DNA from: Posidonia oceanica
Taxonomy: Eukaryota > Streptophyta > Magnoliopsida > Alismatales > Posidoniaceae
Reading direction: 5' to 3'
DNA: 64,000 bases
NCBI GenBank assembly: GCA_037176725.1
Contig: JAZBRS010000076.1
Location: 117,323,001 to 117,387,000 of the forward strand
The translations under genes and the position numbers were made by a program. Shown piece by piece: positions 51,662 to 63,984 of this stretch. Position 1 is the first letter of the stretch. Every line of letters starts with the position of its first letter. A model generated the notes under the pieces. That model saw nothing but the letters and a program-made list of their open reading frames with translations, had not been told where the DNA came from and did no database searches.

Positions 51662-54438
51662 TGGTAGCTATAGTAACCCTGGAAATCGGCGCGTCCATGC
51701 ACTCTGCCAAAGCTCGCGTGCATCGGCCGAGATTAGGTTGCTATTAGCAGTTGGTTCCGAGGAGGGATTTTCGACTCGAAAACACCGAAAAACAGAAGCG
51801 AACGTGAAAGGAAGATAAAATAAAAGAAAGGGAGTCGCCACCTAATTTATTAAATCGGGAAAACTTGGAAAACCATGTAAAGAACGTGCAGGGAAAACCA
51901 ATGCATTTTAGAAGCATGCGGAAATCAATGCAAATGGATGACACAAAGTCAATGCGGTCTAGAGAAAGGACAAGGACTCCTATTACGTGCAGGGAAGGTG
52001 TTAGGCACCCCCGACATGCCCAAGGAATCGGTCTTTCTTAACTGATCCGCTACAGTGTGGCAAAATGTTGGCAAATGAATGTCGATTTATATACGCCCTA
52101 AGGCGGTATGCAAGATGCAATTTATAAACCATGCAAAGCTTAGCAAACCTTATTTAAAAGTAATTAAGCAAAATCAAGGCATTGCAAAGAGGCGATAAAC
52201 AACAGGAGAGCAAACTGAAAACAGAGGCGTCGAAAGAAACAAGCAAAAAGCGATGGAAACAGAAGTTCAGTGCTCTGTTTGGATCAGGGCATGGTCGCCG
52301 GTCTGGTCGGTGCCTGTGCCGGTTGCCGGTGAGGCAGGCTGCAGGCAGCAGAACCAGCTCCCCACACAGCAGTGGCTGCTGCCACGAACGAGGCGCAAAA
52401 ACGATACGAAATGGAAAATCAAAACCTAGGAATCAAAGCTAGCATGCTCAACAACAAGATTTGCAAGAAACAAAACCGGGAAAGCAAATGACAAGGCGGC
52501 AAAACCAGCGGCTCGCTCGCTGCTTGAACTACAAGTGGGTCGCCGGTGAGAGCAGCAGCCAGACCAATCGCCGCAGACAGTGGCGTCCTAGACCAGTCGC
52601 CGCTACATTAGGCGACGCTGCCATTAACAGTCCTCCCAAGCAGAGGCTTCATTGCCAATAACAAGCAAGACATTCACAGTAGAACTTGAAATAAATCTCA
52701 TGGAGCTAAAGCTGGCTCAACATGGAACAAAAGCATACATTCAAATCATGAAATGGATGTGTGAGTTGTGAGATATGATGGTCGGAAGTTGGCCGGAGGA
52801 CTGGCTCGAGTTGCAGCCGAGTCGCCGGTCGGACCGGCGGCAGGCCTGCAACTCAAGTAGTCCGCACAGCCAAGTTCATGGCCAGATCAAGAACTCACAA
52901 GCAAGCAAAATAGAAAATCATTCACATAGGCATACAGACCATTCATCCAAGATCACAAAAATATATTATGCAAGCAAGATGGGACCTTGAGGCGGCTGGA
53001 GCAGTGCCTCAAAGTCGGGCTGGCAGGTATGTTATGTTGCAGGTCAGTCGTCGGTGCCGCCGGCGCCTGACTTGGCAGTCCGATCACCGGACTTCAACAC
53101 CATAATTCGCCGTAGTGGCGAAGCCTAAAATACCGGTGAGGGTCGGAGAAGCACCACGGCATTCCCACGAACCCAACCACACCTTTGGTGTGGGAAATGG
53201 TGACTCGAGGAGCCCCACCCATCTCCGCCACATTTCGTCGCCGTCGTCCGTTGAGCTCCAGCCACAGGGGCGGCTGAGCATGTGAGGAGATGGCTGTGAA
53301 GCTTCTGGGTGCAGAGGAGGATGCGAGGAAGAATCCCCAGGCCAAGGAGGGAGGCTCGCGCCTCCGTCCCACCTTCGTTGGCACCTCACCGGCATTGGCA
53401 AACGTCCAAGGCCATTGGGTCGGCCAAGGGCACGAGGAGCTAAACTATCTATCTAGGAAGAAAGGGAAGAGGTCCGGGAAGCTTCCCAGACCCTAAAACT
53501 AGCAATGCATTTAGGGGTGTTACTTGTGTGGCATTGTCGGAGTTAGCGAACCCGACGGAGGAGCTTGCCGGAGTTGAGGAGGAAGGTTGCGGCACGGCGC
53601 GGAGAGGCTTGGGAATGCTCTGGAAAGGCTAGGATCGCATAAGGGCGGACGAGGGAAGCTCTCAGGACTCTCAATTACGTTCTGGAAGCAAAGGAGGAGG
53701 AGAGGTGTGGGTGTGAATTTTTGAACGGTGTTGTGGGAAATGGTGGTGGAGGTGGGTTTTGTTCGTTGGCCTCCTTTGCACACAAGGATGAATGGAGCTG
53801 ACAGGCGCAGAGGTGGTGGCAGTGAGAGGCTGTGAGTGGATCTAGAAGCCAAGGAAGTAAATGAGCTATGGGTAGGGGCCGACGATCGACGACGGTGGCA
53901 GAGGAGATGGACGGTCGCGCCAGTGAGGGGCTGTGAGTGCGGGTTGGTTGCCGGTGAGGAGGTGATCGGTGGGAGGGAGTAAGTGGCACTTGTTGTGTAG
54001 TGCGTGGAGGTAGTGTGGTAGTAAGTGCGGAGGGGACGGCTGTGACAGGTGGTGGTGACCGGCAGCGGCCGCCGCAGGGAAGCTTGGGCTGTGGACTGAT
54101 TTACAGTCGAGTCGTCGCAATACCTGGCGCCTAACTTAGTCGCCTCCAGTATTGGCGACGGGGTTCAGTCGCCTATGCAAGCAGCGCTTAGACGTGCAAC
54201 TCAGTAACCAGGCTGCTAATGGGCTTGGGCTTGGTTGGAGATTTAGGTTAGGCTGTGAAATGGGGTTTGGCTTATTTTGGGTTTAATCTAGGGTTGGTTT
54301 TGGGTAGGAAATTGGATTAGGTTTGGGAAATAGAATTAGATTGTTTTGGGTAGGGTTTTGAAATGGATTCGCCGCGCCTTCTTTCGAGCCAAATTCCAGA
54401 AATTCTTCAACAAAGCCTGTCAAAATGGAGTGTCTACA
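51662..54438 (-). repeat. 3' LTR of element D
   Basis: In sense it starts tgtagacactcc (54438) and ends near 51662. It shares the conserved U5 block ggtgttaggcaccccc (about 51990-52005), a PBS-like ggtggcgactcc (51831-51842) and cgactcgaaaac (51770) with C. GC-rich open frames at 53080-54120 are not recognised as genes. Confidence 0.8.
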
Positions 54439-54450
54439 GATGCCCCTTCC
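54439..54450 (-). other. Polypurine tract of element D
   Basis: In sense ggaaggggcatc just before the LTR start tgtagacac. Confidence 0.8.
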
Positions 54451-54985
54451 TAAGTGAGGTCAAGCGTAGTGAGACCGAGGCTCAGGGGTGACAAGACACC
54501 CCACCTGACATCGACAAGAGCACAAATTGCTATCGGCGTGAGTCATTTATTCGGCGGATACGCCGAAAGTCGTGACTCGTTGCTGTAATGCAACATGCAG
54601 ATGCAGATGCGAATGCTGATGCGATGCAATGCATGCTAATGCAACTATCTAGCACGCAATGCTGTAAATAAAGAAGTGCAGGGTTGATGCAAAAGGATGC
54701 TAAGAAAAGGCTACGATGCAATGCGAGAATTTGGCAGTTAGTCCAAACTTGCGCTAAAGGGACGCCGGACAAGAGTAACGGACTTGTCGTCTAGGCAGTG
54801 AGGTCTGCTAGCCCAGAGAGGGGGAGAGAAATGGCTCGTCCTCATCCGAGGGTGCAAGCGAAGTGACTAGGGCCGCGCAACAAGGGGCAAAAAAAAAAAT
54901 AATAATAATAAAATCTTGAGAACCGCGAGAGGAGAGGGGCATCCTTTCCCACCGGGAAGGTATGTGGGACTTCGTTTGCTTGGAA

Positions 54986-55935
54986 CAAAGTTGCGTGGAG
55001 AATGTGATAAGCTTTCAGACTTATCGGCCAGTGGTGATGAGTTTCGGATCATCAGCCGGGAGGTTGCAATTGCAGATGATAAGATATTGGACTTATCGGC
55101 CAGAGGTGATGAGTTTCGGATCATCAGCCGGGGGTTGATTGCAAAGATGATAAGATATCGGACTTATCGGCCGAAAGGTGATGGTTACGGAACATCAACC
55201 GGAGAGTGATGGTTACTGGACATCAGTCGAAAGGTGCAATTGCGGATGATAAGATATCGGACTTATCGGCCAGAGATGATAAGATATCAGACTTATCGGC
55301 CGGAGATTGATTGTTGATTGATAGATGATAAGATATCGGATTTATCGGTCGAAAGGCGATGGTTACGAAACATCAGCCGGAGAGTGATAGTTACTGGATA
55401 TCAGCCGAAAGGTGCAATTGCGGATGATAAGATATCAGACTTATCGGCCAGAGGTGATGAGTTTCGGATCATCAGCCGGAGATTGATTGTTGAGATGATA
55501 AGATATCGGACTTATCAGCTAGAGAGTGATGGTTACGGAACATCAGTCGGAGAGTGATGGTTACTGGACATCAGCCAAAAGGTGCAATTGCGGATGATAA
55601 GATATCAGACTTATTGGCCAAAGGTGATGAGTTTCGGATCATCAACCGGAGATTGATTGTTGATGGTAAGATATCGGACTTATCGGCCAGAGGGTGATGG
55701 TTACGAAACATCAGCCGAAAGGTGCAATTGCAGATGATAAGATATCGGACTTATCGGCTAGAGGTGATGAGTTTTGGATCATCAGCCAGATATTGATTGT
55801 TGATGATAAGATATCGGACTTATCGGCCAGAGGCTGATGATTATGGAACATCAGCCGGAGAGTGATGGTTACTGGACATTAGCCGAAAGGTGCAATTGCG
55901 GATGATAAGATATTGGACTTATCAACCAGAGGTGA
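54986..55935 (-). repeat. Tandem hairpin array of element D
   Basis: Mixed units of about 60-85 bp, each with one to three stem-loops: GATAAG/CTTATC with loop TCCGATAT in sense, GATGA/TCATC with loop TCCGAAAC, and TGATG/CATCA with loop TTCCGTAAC or TCCAGTAAC. Each is followed on the plus strand by a ggcc or agccg box. Loops stay alike while stems differ. Sequence between 54451 and 54985 is non-coding and homologous near its start to C (36266) and E (13640). Confidence 0.85.
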
Positions 55936-56426
55936 TAAGAACCCGTGACATCCAGGTATATCGACGGGGAAAGATGGGGGAAATGATACCATAGGGTAGC
56001 TAAAAAAGATGCCCTTGGTATCAGGATGATACCAGGGGACAGCCGAAGCGCCCTTGGCATTGAAAAACGAAGGATATGGACAAAACTGACGTGTTTGTCA
56101 AGCGAGTAGTTAGGGGGTACCAGCCCGGTGAGGAAGATCTGGGTGAGAGTGCTCGACGGCTTTGCTTGTTTCGACGGCACGGGTTTGCAGAGATTCTAGC
56201 ATCTGGATTGATTGCGGAGGACTTCTCCTGCATCATTTTGGCAGGAAGTCTGGCTAGAGGCCTTAAGGCATGATTGGCAAGAACATGATATGCATTGAGC
56301 AGTCTTGAAACCCTAGCAGATGGCACAAAATATCTTTGTATTGATTGAGCTTTGGTTACATGCCTGTGGCTGGCCAAAAGATACAGCATAATTCAGAAGA
56401 ACTAAACAAGCAGCTGCATAAATGCC
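55936..56426 (-). repeat. Long conserved hairpin and spacer of element D
   Basis: The hairpin at 56012-56038 has arms CCCTTGGTATCA and TGATACCAGGGG with 3 loop bases (one G-T type mismatch). It is the same as those at 37863 and 38033 in C. A gttagggggtaccagcccg copy follows at 56109. The rest of the stretch shows no gene. Confidence 0.75.
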
Positions 56427-57660
56427 CTACCTGATTCGGGCCTTCTTTGACTTCCTAGAGTCAGGGAACAAGGGGGTGCTAGGCGGGATCTCGTTGATGG
56501 GCCAGAGTCCCTGTACCTCCGTTACGTACTCAGGAGTACATCCCAAGCCGTTTACAGCAGTGATGTCCATCAACCGCACTCCATGCCGCATTAGGTTGGC
56601 TAACTCTGTTGTAGCAGCAACTGAACTGAGGGGATAACTCTGGAGAAGCCTGGGCGTTGTGCTATCAACAAAGGCACCCTGCTGGAAGTCGAACTGCCGC
56701 ATGACTCTGATGGGATGGAATTGCACACCCCTAGTGAATTCTGGCAGCACAACCAGTCGCATGTCGTGGGTGCTGAAGAAGACAGTGAATGGCTCAGCCG
56801 TAGATGGGATGATAAGCCAGGTTACTGCATCATCCGTTAGCTTTGATAGCTTCTCGTATTCCTCCTGGATGCTCTTGATTGTCTTGGCATGGCCGCTGTT
56901 GCAGTATGTTTCAAAAGCATGCGCTTGGGGGCGCAGAATGTCCATCTCTAGGTGAGCGGCTAGCTAGATTTGTACGAGTGCTCCGCAGCCGTGGAAGTGG
57001 CGGCAGCGGTGTGAGATGCGGTCTAGGCTGTGGTAAGTCACTGCTAGGACAACTGGTGCCAGGTCTATCTGCCGGGTCACCATAGCAAGTGCAATCTCAG
57101 TGACCTCGATGGCCACTGTCATCTGGCCATGAGTGAAGATCAGCTCGCCTAGAAAGCGGGTGACAAATCCCTAGAGCCATAGCTCGTCTCCGAGTTTAGC
57201 ACGCTTATCCACAGTTTCATAGAAGTATGCTAGGTGGAGCATGGGCGTGAGCCCGCTGGTACAGATCAGTCTTTACTGGCAGCCTTCGGTAGAGAGCCCG
57301 GACAGTTGGCTCAGGACTGCGATGTGTCTGTCGTGCCTCATGAAGATAGGCGGTCCCATGATCTTGGAGAAGCCGCAGATCCGGTGTACTTCGTCCAGTG
57401 TGGGTGTCAGCTCTGTTCTGCCAAAGTGGAAGATGTGGTGCACCGGTTTCCAGAATCTTGTAGCGGTGCACAGGAGATGTCGGTTTACTTCAACATCAGC
57501 TGCCTTCAGAAGTTTGGATGGAATGCCCCATAGGCGCAGCTTCTCGCAGTCACCTTTGGTGAGCTTGTTGATCTACTCTCGTAGGGTCTCGGAGTAATGC
57601 ATCGGGGTCACTAGAGTAGGGAAACCCATTACGCAAGAGGGAGAATGCAGACAGCTGTTG
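56427..57660 (-). pseudogene. Plant mobile domain (PMD)-like pseudogene inside element D
   Basis: Reading one minus-strand frame gives a long PMD-type sequence with about four stops. N-terminal part: KLLKAADVEVNRHLL, FWKPVHHIFHFGRTELTPTLDEV. Middle: LAYFYETVDKRAKLGDE, FVTRFLGELIFTHG. C-terminal part: APVVLAVTYHSLD, RCRHFHGCGALVQ, then FHPIRVMRQFDFQQ in the open stretch 56945-56427. The order (FWDP-like, tested TPTLEE-like, LAETYRSL-like, GCAQLL-like, RQFG-like) is that of the plant mobile domain, found in MAIN/MAIL proteins and in many retroelements. It lies between integrase and the 3' arrays, on the coding strand. Family membership is by eye. Confidence 0.7.
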
Positions 57661-59148
57661 CAGAATCTTCAAGTGCTTGTCATGAAGGCTGTGGATTATT
57701 AGATCTCAAACAGGCATATAATCACTGATTGATAAGGAAGCAGATTCTGAAGTTGGTAAAGCAGTTCAACAATTAGCATTCAAAACGCAGAGACTTAAGT
57801 ATATTCAAGCAAAGGGGATTCTGTTTGCATAGGAAGGGGCTGGGGTCAGTAGGAGTTCTGGACCAGCATAGCTCGGAGGAGGTCAACCTGTGCTCAGTAG
57901 GGGTACTGTATCAGTGTTGAGGCAAGTTTTGCAGAGCGGGATGATAGAAGAAAAAGAATGATTGGTGATGCAGATATATGCATGATTTATGATTGGTATG
58001 CTTTGCCCTCAGCATACAGAGTGCTTAGCGCCTACTGTAGAGGGAGAGAGTGGTCCCTGACTCACTGGACTCTACTCAAACTCTTAACCTATTGGTGGCA
58101 CTCTGGGAAGGGTGTTGGTGGTGTTTGGGTGGTGGTGTAGGGAGGACAGGCTCCATGTCAAACTCTCAAGGACCTACACCTATTCTTTTTAATTTTCCTT
58201 GTTTGCTTCCACATAGGTGTGCAAGATTCCCCCTATCCCTGGCTTGGAGATGATGGGCACCTGGTTCGAGGCAGGGGAGTTGCTCCTAGACAAGGGTGAC
58301 TAGGCTCCATGGGATTTGTAGATTTTCCAAGGTTGAACTTCAATTTCCCTCTAAGGTTAGTAAAGGGGGCGGGAATACACTGCTTGCCTTTATTTTTAGG
58401 GTTGAATTTTGTCCCCCTTTTTCTTTTCTTTCTTCTTTTTTTTGTTTTTGTCTTTTCTTTTCTTTTTCTTCTTTTTATCTTTTCTTTTTTTTGGCTCGCA
58501 GGCTCCCGCTATCCTTGACCTAGAGGTAATGGATGCTTGGTTTTGAGACTGGGGGCTAGGCCTTGTGGGGCTTGTGGATTCCCAGGTGCGAGTTTTGGGA
58601 TCTTCTCCAAGGCGAGTTGGAGGGACAGGGTTGTGCTACACACCTCTATCTCTAGGGCTGACTTCTGTCTTCGCCTTCTATTCTTTTCTTTTGTGCCCAT
58701 GCTTAGACATGTGTTCTTTTCTGGCTTACACTCCCGCTTATACCCTAGCATTTTATCTCCCTCTAGTGGTGTAAGTCCTTAGGTGCTTGGGCATTTCACC
58801 TGTGCTCACTGAGTGGTGGCTCCCTCACTAGCTAGGACATCTAAGTAGTGTCAAGTGAGGTAGGGTAGGCTCCTTCTAGAGCAGGCAAGCACTTCCAGTT
58901 TTCATCACCGGGCCGAATGTTATGCATGACGGGTTGATGATGATAGTGATTTTTTTTTTAATTTTTGTAGAAGAACGAGATATGCTTGGAAAGGGGGGAA
59001 TGCATGGAGATGTACAATGGTGAAAATGCAAGAAATAGGATAGGAAGATGTATGAAGATGTACAGGGGTAGAGATGCAAGAGATGGAACAGAGAAGATAT
59101 GAGGATGTACAGAGGTGAAGATGCAAGAGATGGAACAGGAAGGGGGAT
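57661..59148 (-). other. Non-coding spacer of element D with an internal duplication
   Basis: No gene recognised. Two degenerate copies of a roughly 290-bp segment lie at about 58205-58490 and 58500-58790 (shared order: ccctatcc-tggc-tggaga, ctggttcgag, tgtggattcccaagg, tttagggttga, ttcttttctttc). T-rich tract at 58425-58495. Confidence 0.5.
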
Positions 59149-60015
59149 CTACAAAGCGAGGGTTGCCTCCAAGCTATTGATAGTACTTCTTGAGGTAACA
59201 CGAGTTGACCAGCTCTGACTATTCAATCTGGTCCATGTCCTCAAGAACTGCTGCACCGCCCGAGAAAGCTTGCTTGACCACAAAGGGGCTGCGCCAGTTG
59301 GGTCGGAATTTGCCTCGACCGTCAGGTAGGTGAATGGCACGCAGAACCAGATCCCCTGGCTGGAAGCTTCTGGGTTGAACTTCTTCAAGTACGCTCTGGC
59401 CATCCGCTTCTGATAATAGTGAGCATTGTGCATAGCTAGCAGCCTATGCTCATCAATCAGATTTAGCTGGACGCAGTGGTCTTCGACCCACTCTGCCTCC
59501 TCTAGCTCAGCTTCTCGTAGGATCCGCAGTGAGGGGATCTCTACTTCGACAGGCAGCACCGCCTCCATGCCGTACACTAGAGAGTACGGGATGGCTCCTG
59601 TTGAGGTCCGGACTGATGTCCTGTACACCCAGAGTGCGTACGGAAGCTTGTCATGCCAGTCCTTGTGCGTTTCTGCCATCTTCTTGATGATCTTCACAAT
59701 GTTCTTATTGGCAAACTCCACTGCTCTGTTCATTTGCGGTCGATAGGGCGAGGACCTGTGATGCTTGATTTTGAGGCTCTACAGGTACGCCTCGGTCCTC
59801 TTAGTAATGAAGTTCGAGCCGTTGTCAGAGATGATGGAGTGCGGGACCCCATATAGGGCGATGATGTTGTTTCTGATGAATTTCTCTATCGCTGCGGCTG
59901 TGACTGCCTTGTAAGATACAGCTTCCACCCACTTAGTAAAGTAGTCGATCGCCACTAGAATGAAGCGATGACCATATGAAGCAGTAGGATATATTGCGCC
60001 AATGACATCGATCCC
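59149..60015 (-). pseudogene. Integrase core of element D
   Basis: Retroviral-type integrase core with D-D-E pieces: FILVAIDYFTKWVEAVSYK (first Asp), IISDNGSNF (second Asp) and the catalytic Glu in NRAVEFANKNIVKI. It continues with ETHKDWHDKLPYALWVYRTS, TPYSLVYGMEAVLPVEVEIPS-like sequence and a C-terminal part typical of Tat/Ogre. An in-frame stop near 59780 separates the halves, and several more occur near the upstream junction. Confidence 0.88.
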
Positions 60016-60849
60016 CTAGGTGGAGAAAGGCCATGGTGATGACATGTTATGCAGATGTTGTGGGGGAGCACGAATAAAGTTACCATGGATCTGGTAGTTG
60101 TGGCATTTACACACAAACCGGCAGCACTCTGCTTCCATGATTAGCCAGAAATAGCCTTGGAGCATGATTTTCTTGGCCAGGAGGATGCCGTTCATATACG
60201 GGCCGCAGGTCCCTTCATGTACTTGAAGCATCAGCGTGTCAGCCTCTGACTTGTTCAGGCAGTGCAGGAGCATCTGGTTGTATGATCTTCTGTATAACTG
60301 CCCTGCTCCTAACACATACTTCGACGCCAGACACGCCAAAGTTCTTTTATTTGCTGCTAAGGTGCCAGGCAGGGGGCTGCCAGATTCCAGGAAGGCCTTG
60401 ATGTCATGATACCAAGGCTGTTCTTCTACTAGATCTGCCTTTTCTATACTCATGCAATGCATAGGATGCTCTATGTGGGTAACTGATACATCCACTGCAT
60501 GATTTTCAAGTATACTGAGCCAGGACGCCAGGGTTGCCAATGCATCTGTAGATGCGTTCCTTGCTCTGTTCATGTACGTGAAGCAGATGCTTTCAAATTC
60601 TTCTATCAGCTTCAGCAGGTGTTCATGATATGGCACAAGTTTTGGATCCTTTGTTTTCCAGTCGCCATTCACTTGAGAGATCACTAGCATGGCATCGCCG
60701 TGCACATGCAGCTTCTACGCCTTATGCCCGAGGGTGACCTTCAATCCTAGGATGCACGCTTCATATTCTGCTTCATTGTTGGTGCATTTGAAAGTCAACT
60801 TCCTCGCAAAAGGAATCATCTGTCCTTGCGGCGTTGTTAGCACTGCGCC
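60016..60849 (-). pseudogene. Second RNase H (aRNH) and integrase zinc domain of element D
   Basis: The open part, 60705-60016 (229 codons), begins inside an archaeal-type RNase H (MLVISQVNGDWKTKDPKL, YHEHLLKL, NASTDALATLAS). It continues through a linker into the integrase HHCC domain (VHEGTCGPYMNG, then CCRFVCKCHNYQ). Upstream, FARKLTFKCTNNEAEYEACILGL carries the catalytic Glu with a stop nearby. This second RNase H between RT/RNase H and integrase defines the Tat/Ogre group. Confidence 0.85.
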
Positions 60850-61463
60850 TACGCCTCAGCCTTTCTTGTTGACAGCACCATCAAAGTACAGCTGCCATTG
60901 CTCTTGGTCCTTAGGGTCCTTCTCATCAGAGTTCTCCATTGCAAAGAGGATATTCTCGTCCGGGAACTGTGTCTGGAGAGGCTGGTACTCAGTAATGGAA
61001 AGTCAGCAAGATGATCTGCCATGGCTTGACCTTGTATGGATTTCTGTGTGATGAAGGTGATGTCGTACTGAGATAATAATACCTGCCGCTTGACACATCT
61101 GTCCACCATGGTTGGCTTTTGGAAGAGGAATTTGATGGGGTCATGTCGGCACAAGAGTTGAACTGGGTACGCCATCATATAATGCCTTAGTTTCTATGTG
61201 GCCCAGACAAGAGATAAGCAGGTCTTCTCTATTGTGCTATACCTGGCTTCGCAATCATTGAATTTCTTGCGCAAGTAATACATGGCGTGCTCCTTCCTAC
61301 CCGATTCATCATGTTGGCCCAAGACGGCGCCCATGGAATACTACGTGGTAGAAAGGTAGAGAAGCAGAGGTCTCCCTAGCGTGGGAGGAACCAAGATAGG
61401 AGGCTTGATCAGTAGCTGCTTGATTTTGTCAAACACAGCTTGGCACTCCTCGCTCCAGTCAAT
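60850..61463 (-). pseudogene. First RNase H region of element D
   Basis: Retroviral-type RNase H relic: WSEECQAVFDKIKQLL, LVPPTLGRPLLLYL, MYYLRKKFNDCEARYS, LVWAT and LRHYMMAYPVQLL, LLSQYDITFITQKSIQGQAMADHLADFP. Several stops interrupt it. Confidence 0.8.
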
Positions 61464-62329
61464 CTATGCATTCTTCTTCAGGAGCTTGAATAATAGTTCG
61501 TAGATGGGCGTAAGCTGCGCAATGAATCGGCTGATATATTGCAATCGCCCTAGCAGGCCTCGGACCTCCTTTTTAGTCCTGGGGGGTGGCATCTCCACGA
61601 TGGCTTTTGCCTTGCTCAGGTCCACCTCAATCCCCCTCTGGCTGACAATATATCCCAGGAGTTTTCCGGATGACACCCCGAATACGCATTTGCTGGGGTT
61701 AAGGCACAGCTTGTACTTTCTCAAGAGGTCAAAGAGCTTCTTCAGACATGCGAGGTGATCCTCGGGCTCTTTGGACTTGGCAATCATGTCATCCACGTAA
61801 ACTTCAACTTCTTGGTGCATGAGGTCATGGAATAGTACTATTATTGCCCTCTGATAAGTTGCGCCAGCGTTCTTGAGCCCAAAACGGCATAACTTGGTAG
61901 TAGAAGACTCCCCAGGGGGTGATAAATGATGTCTTCTCCATGTCTTCTTCTACCATTTTGATTTGGTTATAGCTGGAGAAGCTGTCCATAAAGGAGAGCA
62001 TCTTGTGGCCTGCAGTGTTGTCGACTAGGACGTCAATGTGAGGAAATGGGAAATCGTCCTTGGGACTTGCCTTGTTCTGATCCCTATAGTCGATGCACAT
62101 GCGGACTTGGCCATCTTTCTTGGGAACTGGCACAACATTTGCAAGCCATTCAGGGTAAAGGACAACCTTCAAAAATTGACATTGTGCTACTTCATGATCT
62201 CCTCTTTGATCATGAGCAGCCACTACGGTCGCCATCTTCTTAGCTTTTGCTTTACTGGCTTGGCGTCTGGATTCAAGGGCAAGCTGTGCACTACAATTTC
62301 GACGTCAAGGCCGACCATGCTTCATTGCT
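61464..62329 (-). pseudogene. Reverse transcriptase of element D
   Basis: Two frames cover the RT. 62235-61825: LYPEWLANVVPVPKKDGQV, RMCIDYRDQNKASPKDDFPFP, FMDSFSSYNQIKM. 61820-61464: VEVYVDDMIAKSKEPEDHL (active site YVDD), LNPSKCVFGVSSGKLLGYIV, PPPRTKKEVRGLLGRLQYISRFI. A 1-bp gain near 61888 (in VMPFW) separates them, and the N-terminal part before 62235 has further breaks. Tat/Ogre type. Confidence 0.9.
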
Positions 62330-63984
62330 CTACGTGAAGACAACTGCATACTCTTTCAAGAATGCAATGAACTTTGCTCTAGCCTGGGGTGACAGTTGGG
62401 CACTGATACGGACCTCTCTGGCTTCTTCGGTTGTGCCGATGTTGACAACCTCTGTCTCTTCTTCGACATGGAGGTTGGGGCCTTCTGGATCGTCGTCATA
62501 GGGCCGAAACTCAGGCGATGGTTCATCATTCTCATCCTCGCCTGTATCATCCTCCTCTCCGTATGCAATGAGTTCCGAGAGGATCTCTTTCTCAAAGGTG
62601 GGGTCTGTTATATCAAAGGAGTGTATATGTTTCGCTTCTTGGCCCTGGTGACGTTTCAGGATGGTCACGCTCACCCAAGTGTTTTTGTATCCTCGGTGGG
62701 TGACCTCTGCTCTGGCAACTTCCTCTGCCTGCTCTACTGCTGATGGCACTACTGCTGACTCTATTACTGATGCTGCCGCTGACCTTGCTACTACTAGCTC
62801 TGCTGACTCTGTCACTATTTGTACTACTGATGCTTCCTCCTCTGCGCTTCTTGTTGTGCTTGCGGAGGGTATGCCAGACCAGCGGTTGATCAGGGTACTG
62901 CCACTTGCTACACTGCCTGAGTGGGGCATGTGCTGCACCAACCACCTAGACCCGCCTTGTGGTTGTAGAGTGATTAGTTCATTTGGTCTAGTGGGGGCCG
63001 CTGCTGCTGAATCTTCTTCTATGACCATGATAGAGGCATGGTCCTTCTGCGGGGAGGGATCCATTGCCACAGCTTTCCCTTTCCTTACCGCCTGGTATTC
63101 TGCAAGGTCTTCTGCTAGTGACACAAGCTGTTCCTGAAACAGTAGCTCCAAGTTCCCCATCAACGAGACAACCTGGGCCTCTACTGTTGCTCCTACCTCC
63201 TTATCCGAGGGTGAGTCGACGTAGTAGGCATCGGTGGCTTCTGGTTCTGGCCCGGTCGCTAGATGTACCACTGCTCTGGGTGCTTGCCCTGCTATTGACT
63301 GCGTTGCCTGACCGTTTGGTTGGCCTGTGGGCGCGGCTGATTGCGGTGCCCTGGTGATCAGGGATCCACACAGATTGGTCAGCGCTGCCGCTGATGGGTG
63401 CGCTGCCAGGGTCACTGCTGTAGTTGGAGGGGAGGCAAAATGCTCTTTTGGAGGGCCGATGACTGGGGGGTTGTGCCGCTTGATAGGACCTCTATATCTA
63501 GTGGTGATGGTGACTGCATGGCCTTTGACGCCATGGGGGCCTGCCACGAGGCTTGCTGTCCTGAGGCAGGAGGAAGCGTGACTGACTGAGCCACCTGCAC
63601 TGCTGGTGATGCGGCTACTGAAGCGGGCCAAGTCACGTTGCTGACTGAACTAAGTGACTGACCTGCTAGAGAGGGTGACAGCCGTACTGATGCGACTGCG
63701 GTCATGGGCAGACTGACTAACTGTGCCTGAGGAGGTGCTTCTGACTTCGGAGCTGCTACTGCTGTCGGTGATGCTGATGAGATTGTAGAAAGATAAGAGA
63801 CTGTCAATCCTGCCATAGGGTCTGCCAAATCTGTTGCCTTATCTGTGTAGGGAAGAGCCAGACAAACTGACCGAGAAGCTGCTGTGCTGAGTTGGACTTT
63901 ACTGCCGGTCTGGGCTGTCCCCATTGTGCTAGACTGCTCCTTATCTGAGTAGTAGTCCTCAATGCAGACCCACTCTTTCGTCAA
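62330..63984 (-). pseudogene. Pre-RT polyprotein region of element D
   Basis: Two overlapping open frames (63984-63412 and 63631-62330) encode Ala/Ser/Thr/Val-rich low-complexity sequence. The second ends in EETEVVNIGTTEEAREVRIS and FIAFLKEYAVVF, the conserved entry to Tat/Ogre RT. I find no protease DTG/DSG motif or CHHC knuckle in this part; they may lie beyond the window. Confidence 0.65.

Noticed and set aside
52182..54120. Open frames in the D LTR
   Set aside because: Compositional frames in an LTR; no family resemblance on either strand.
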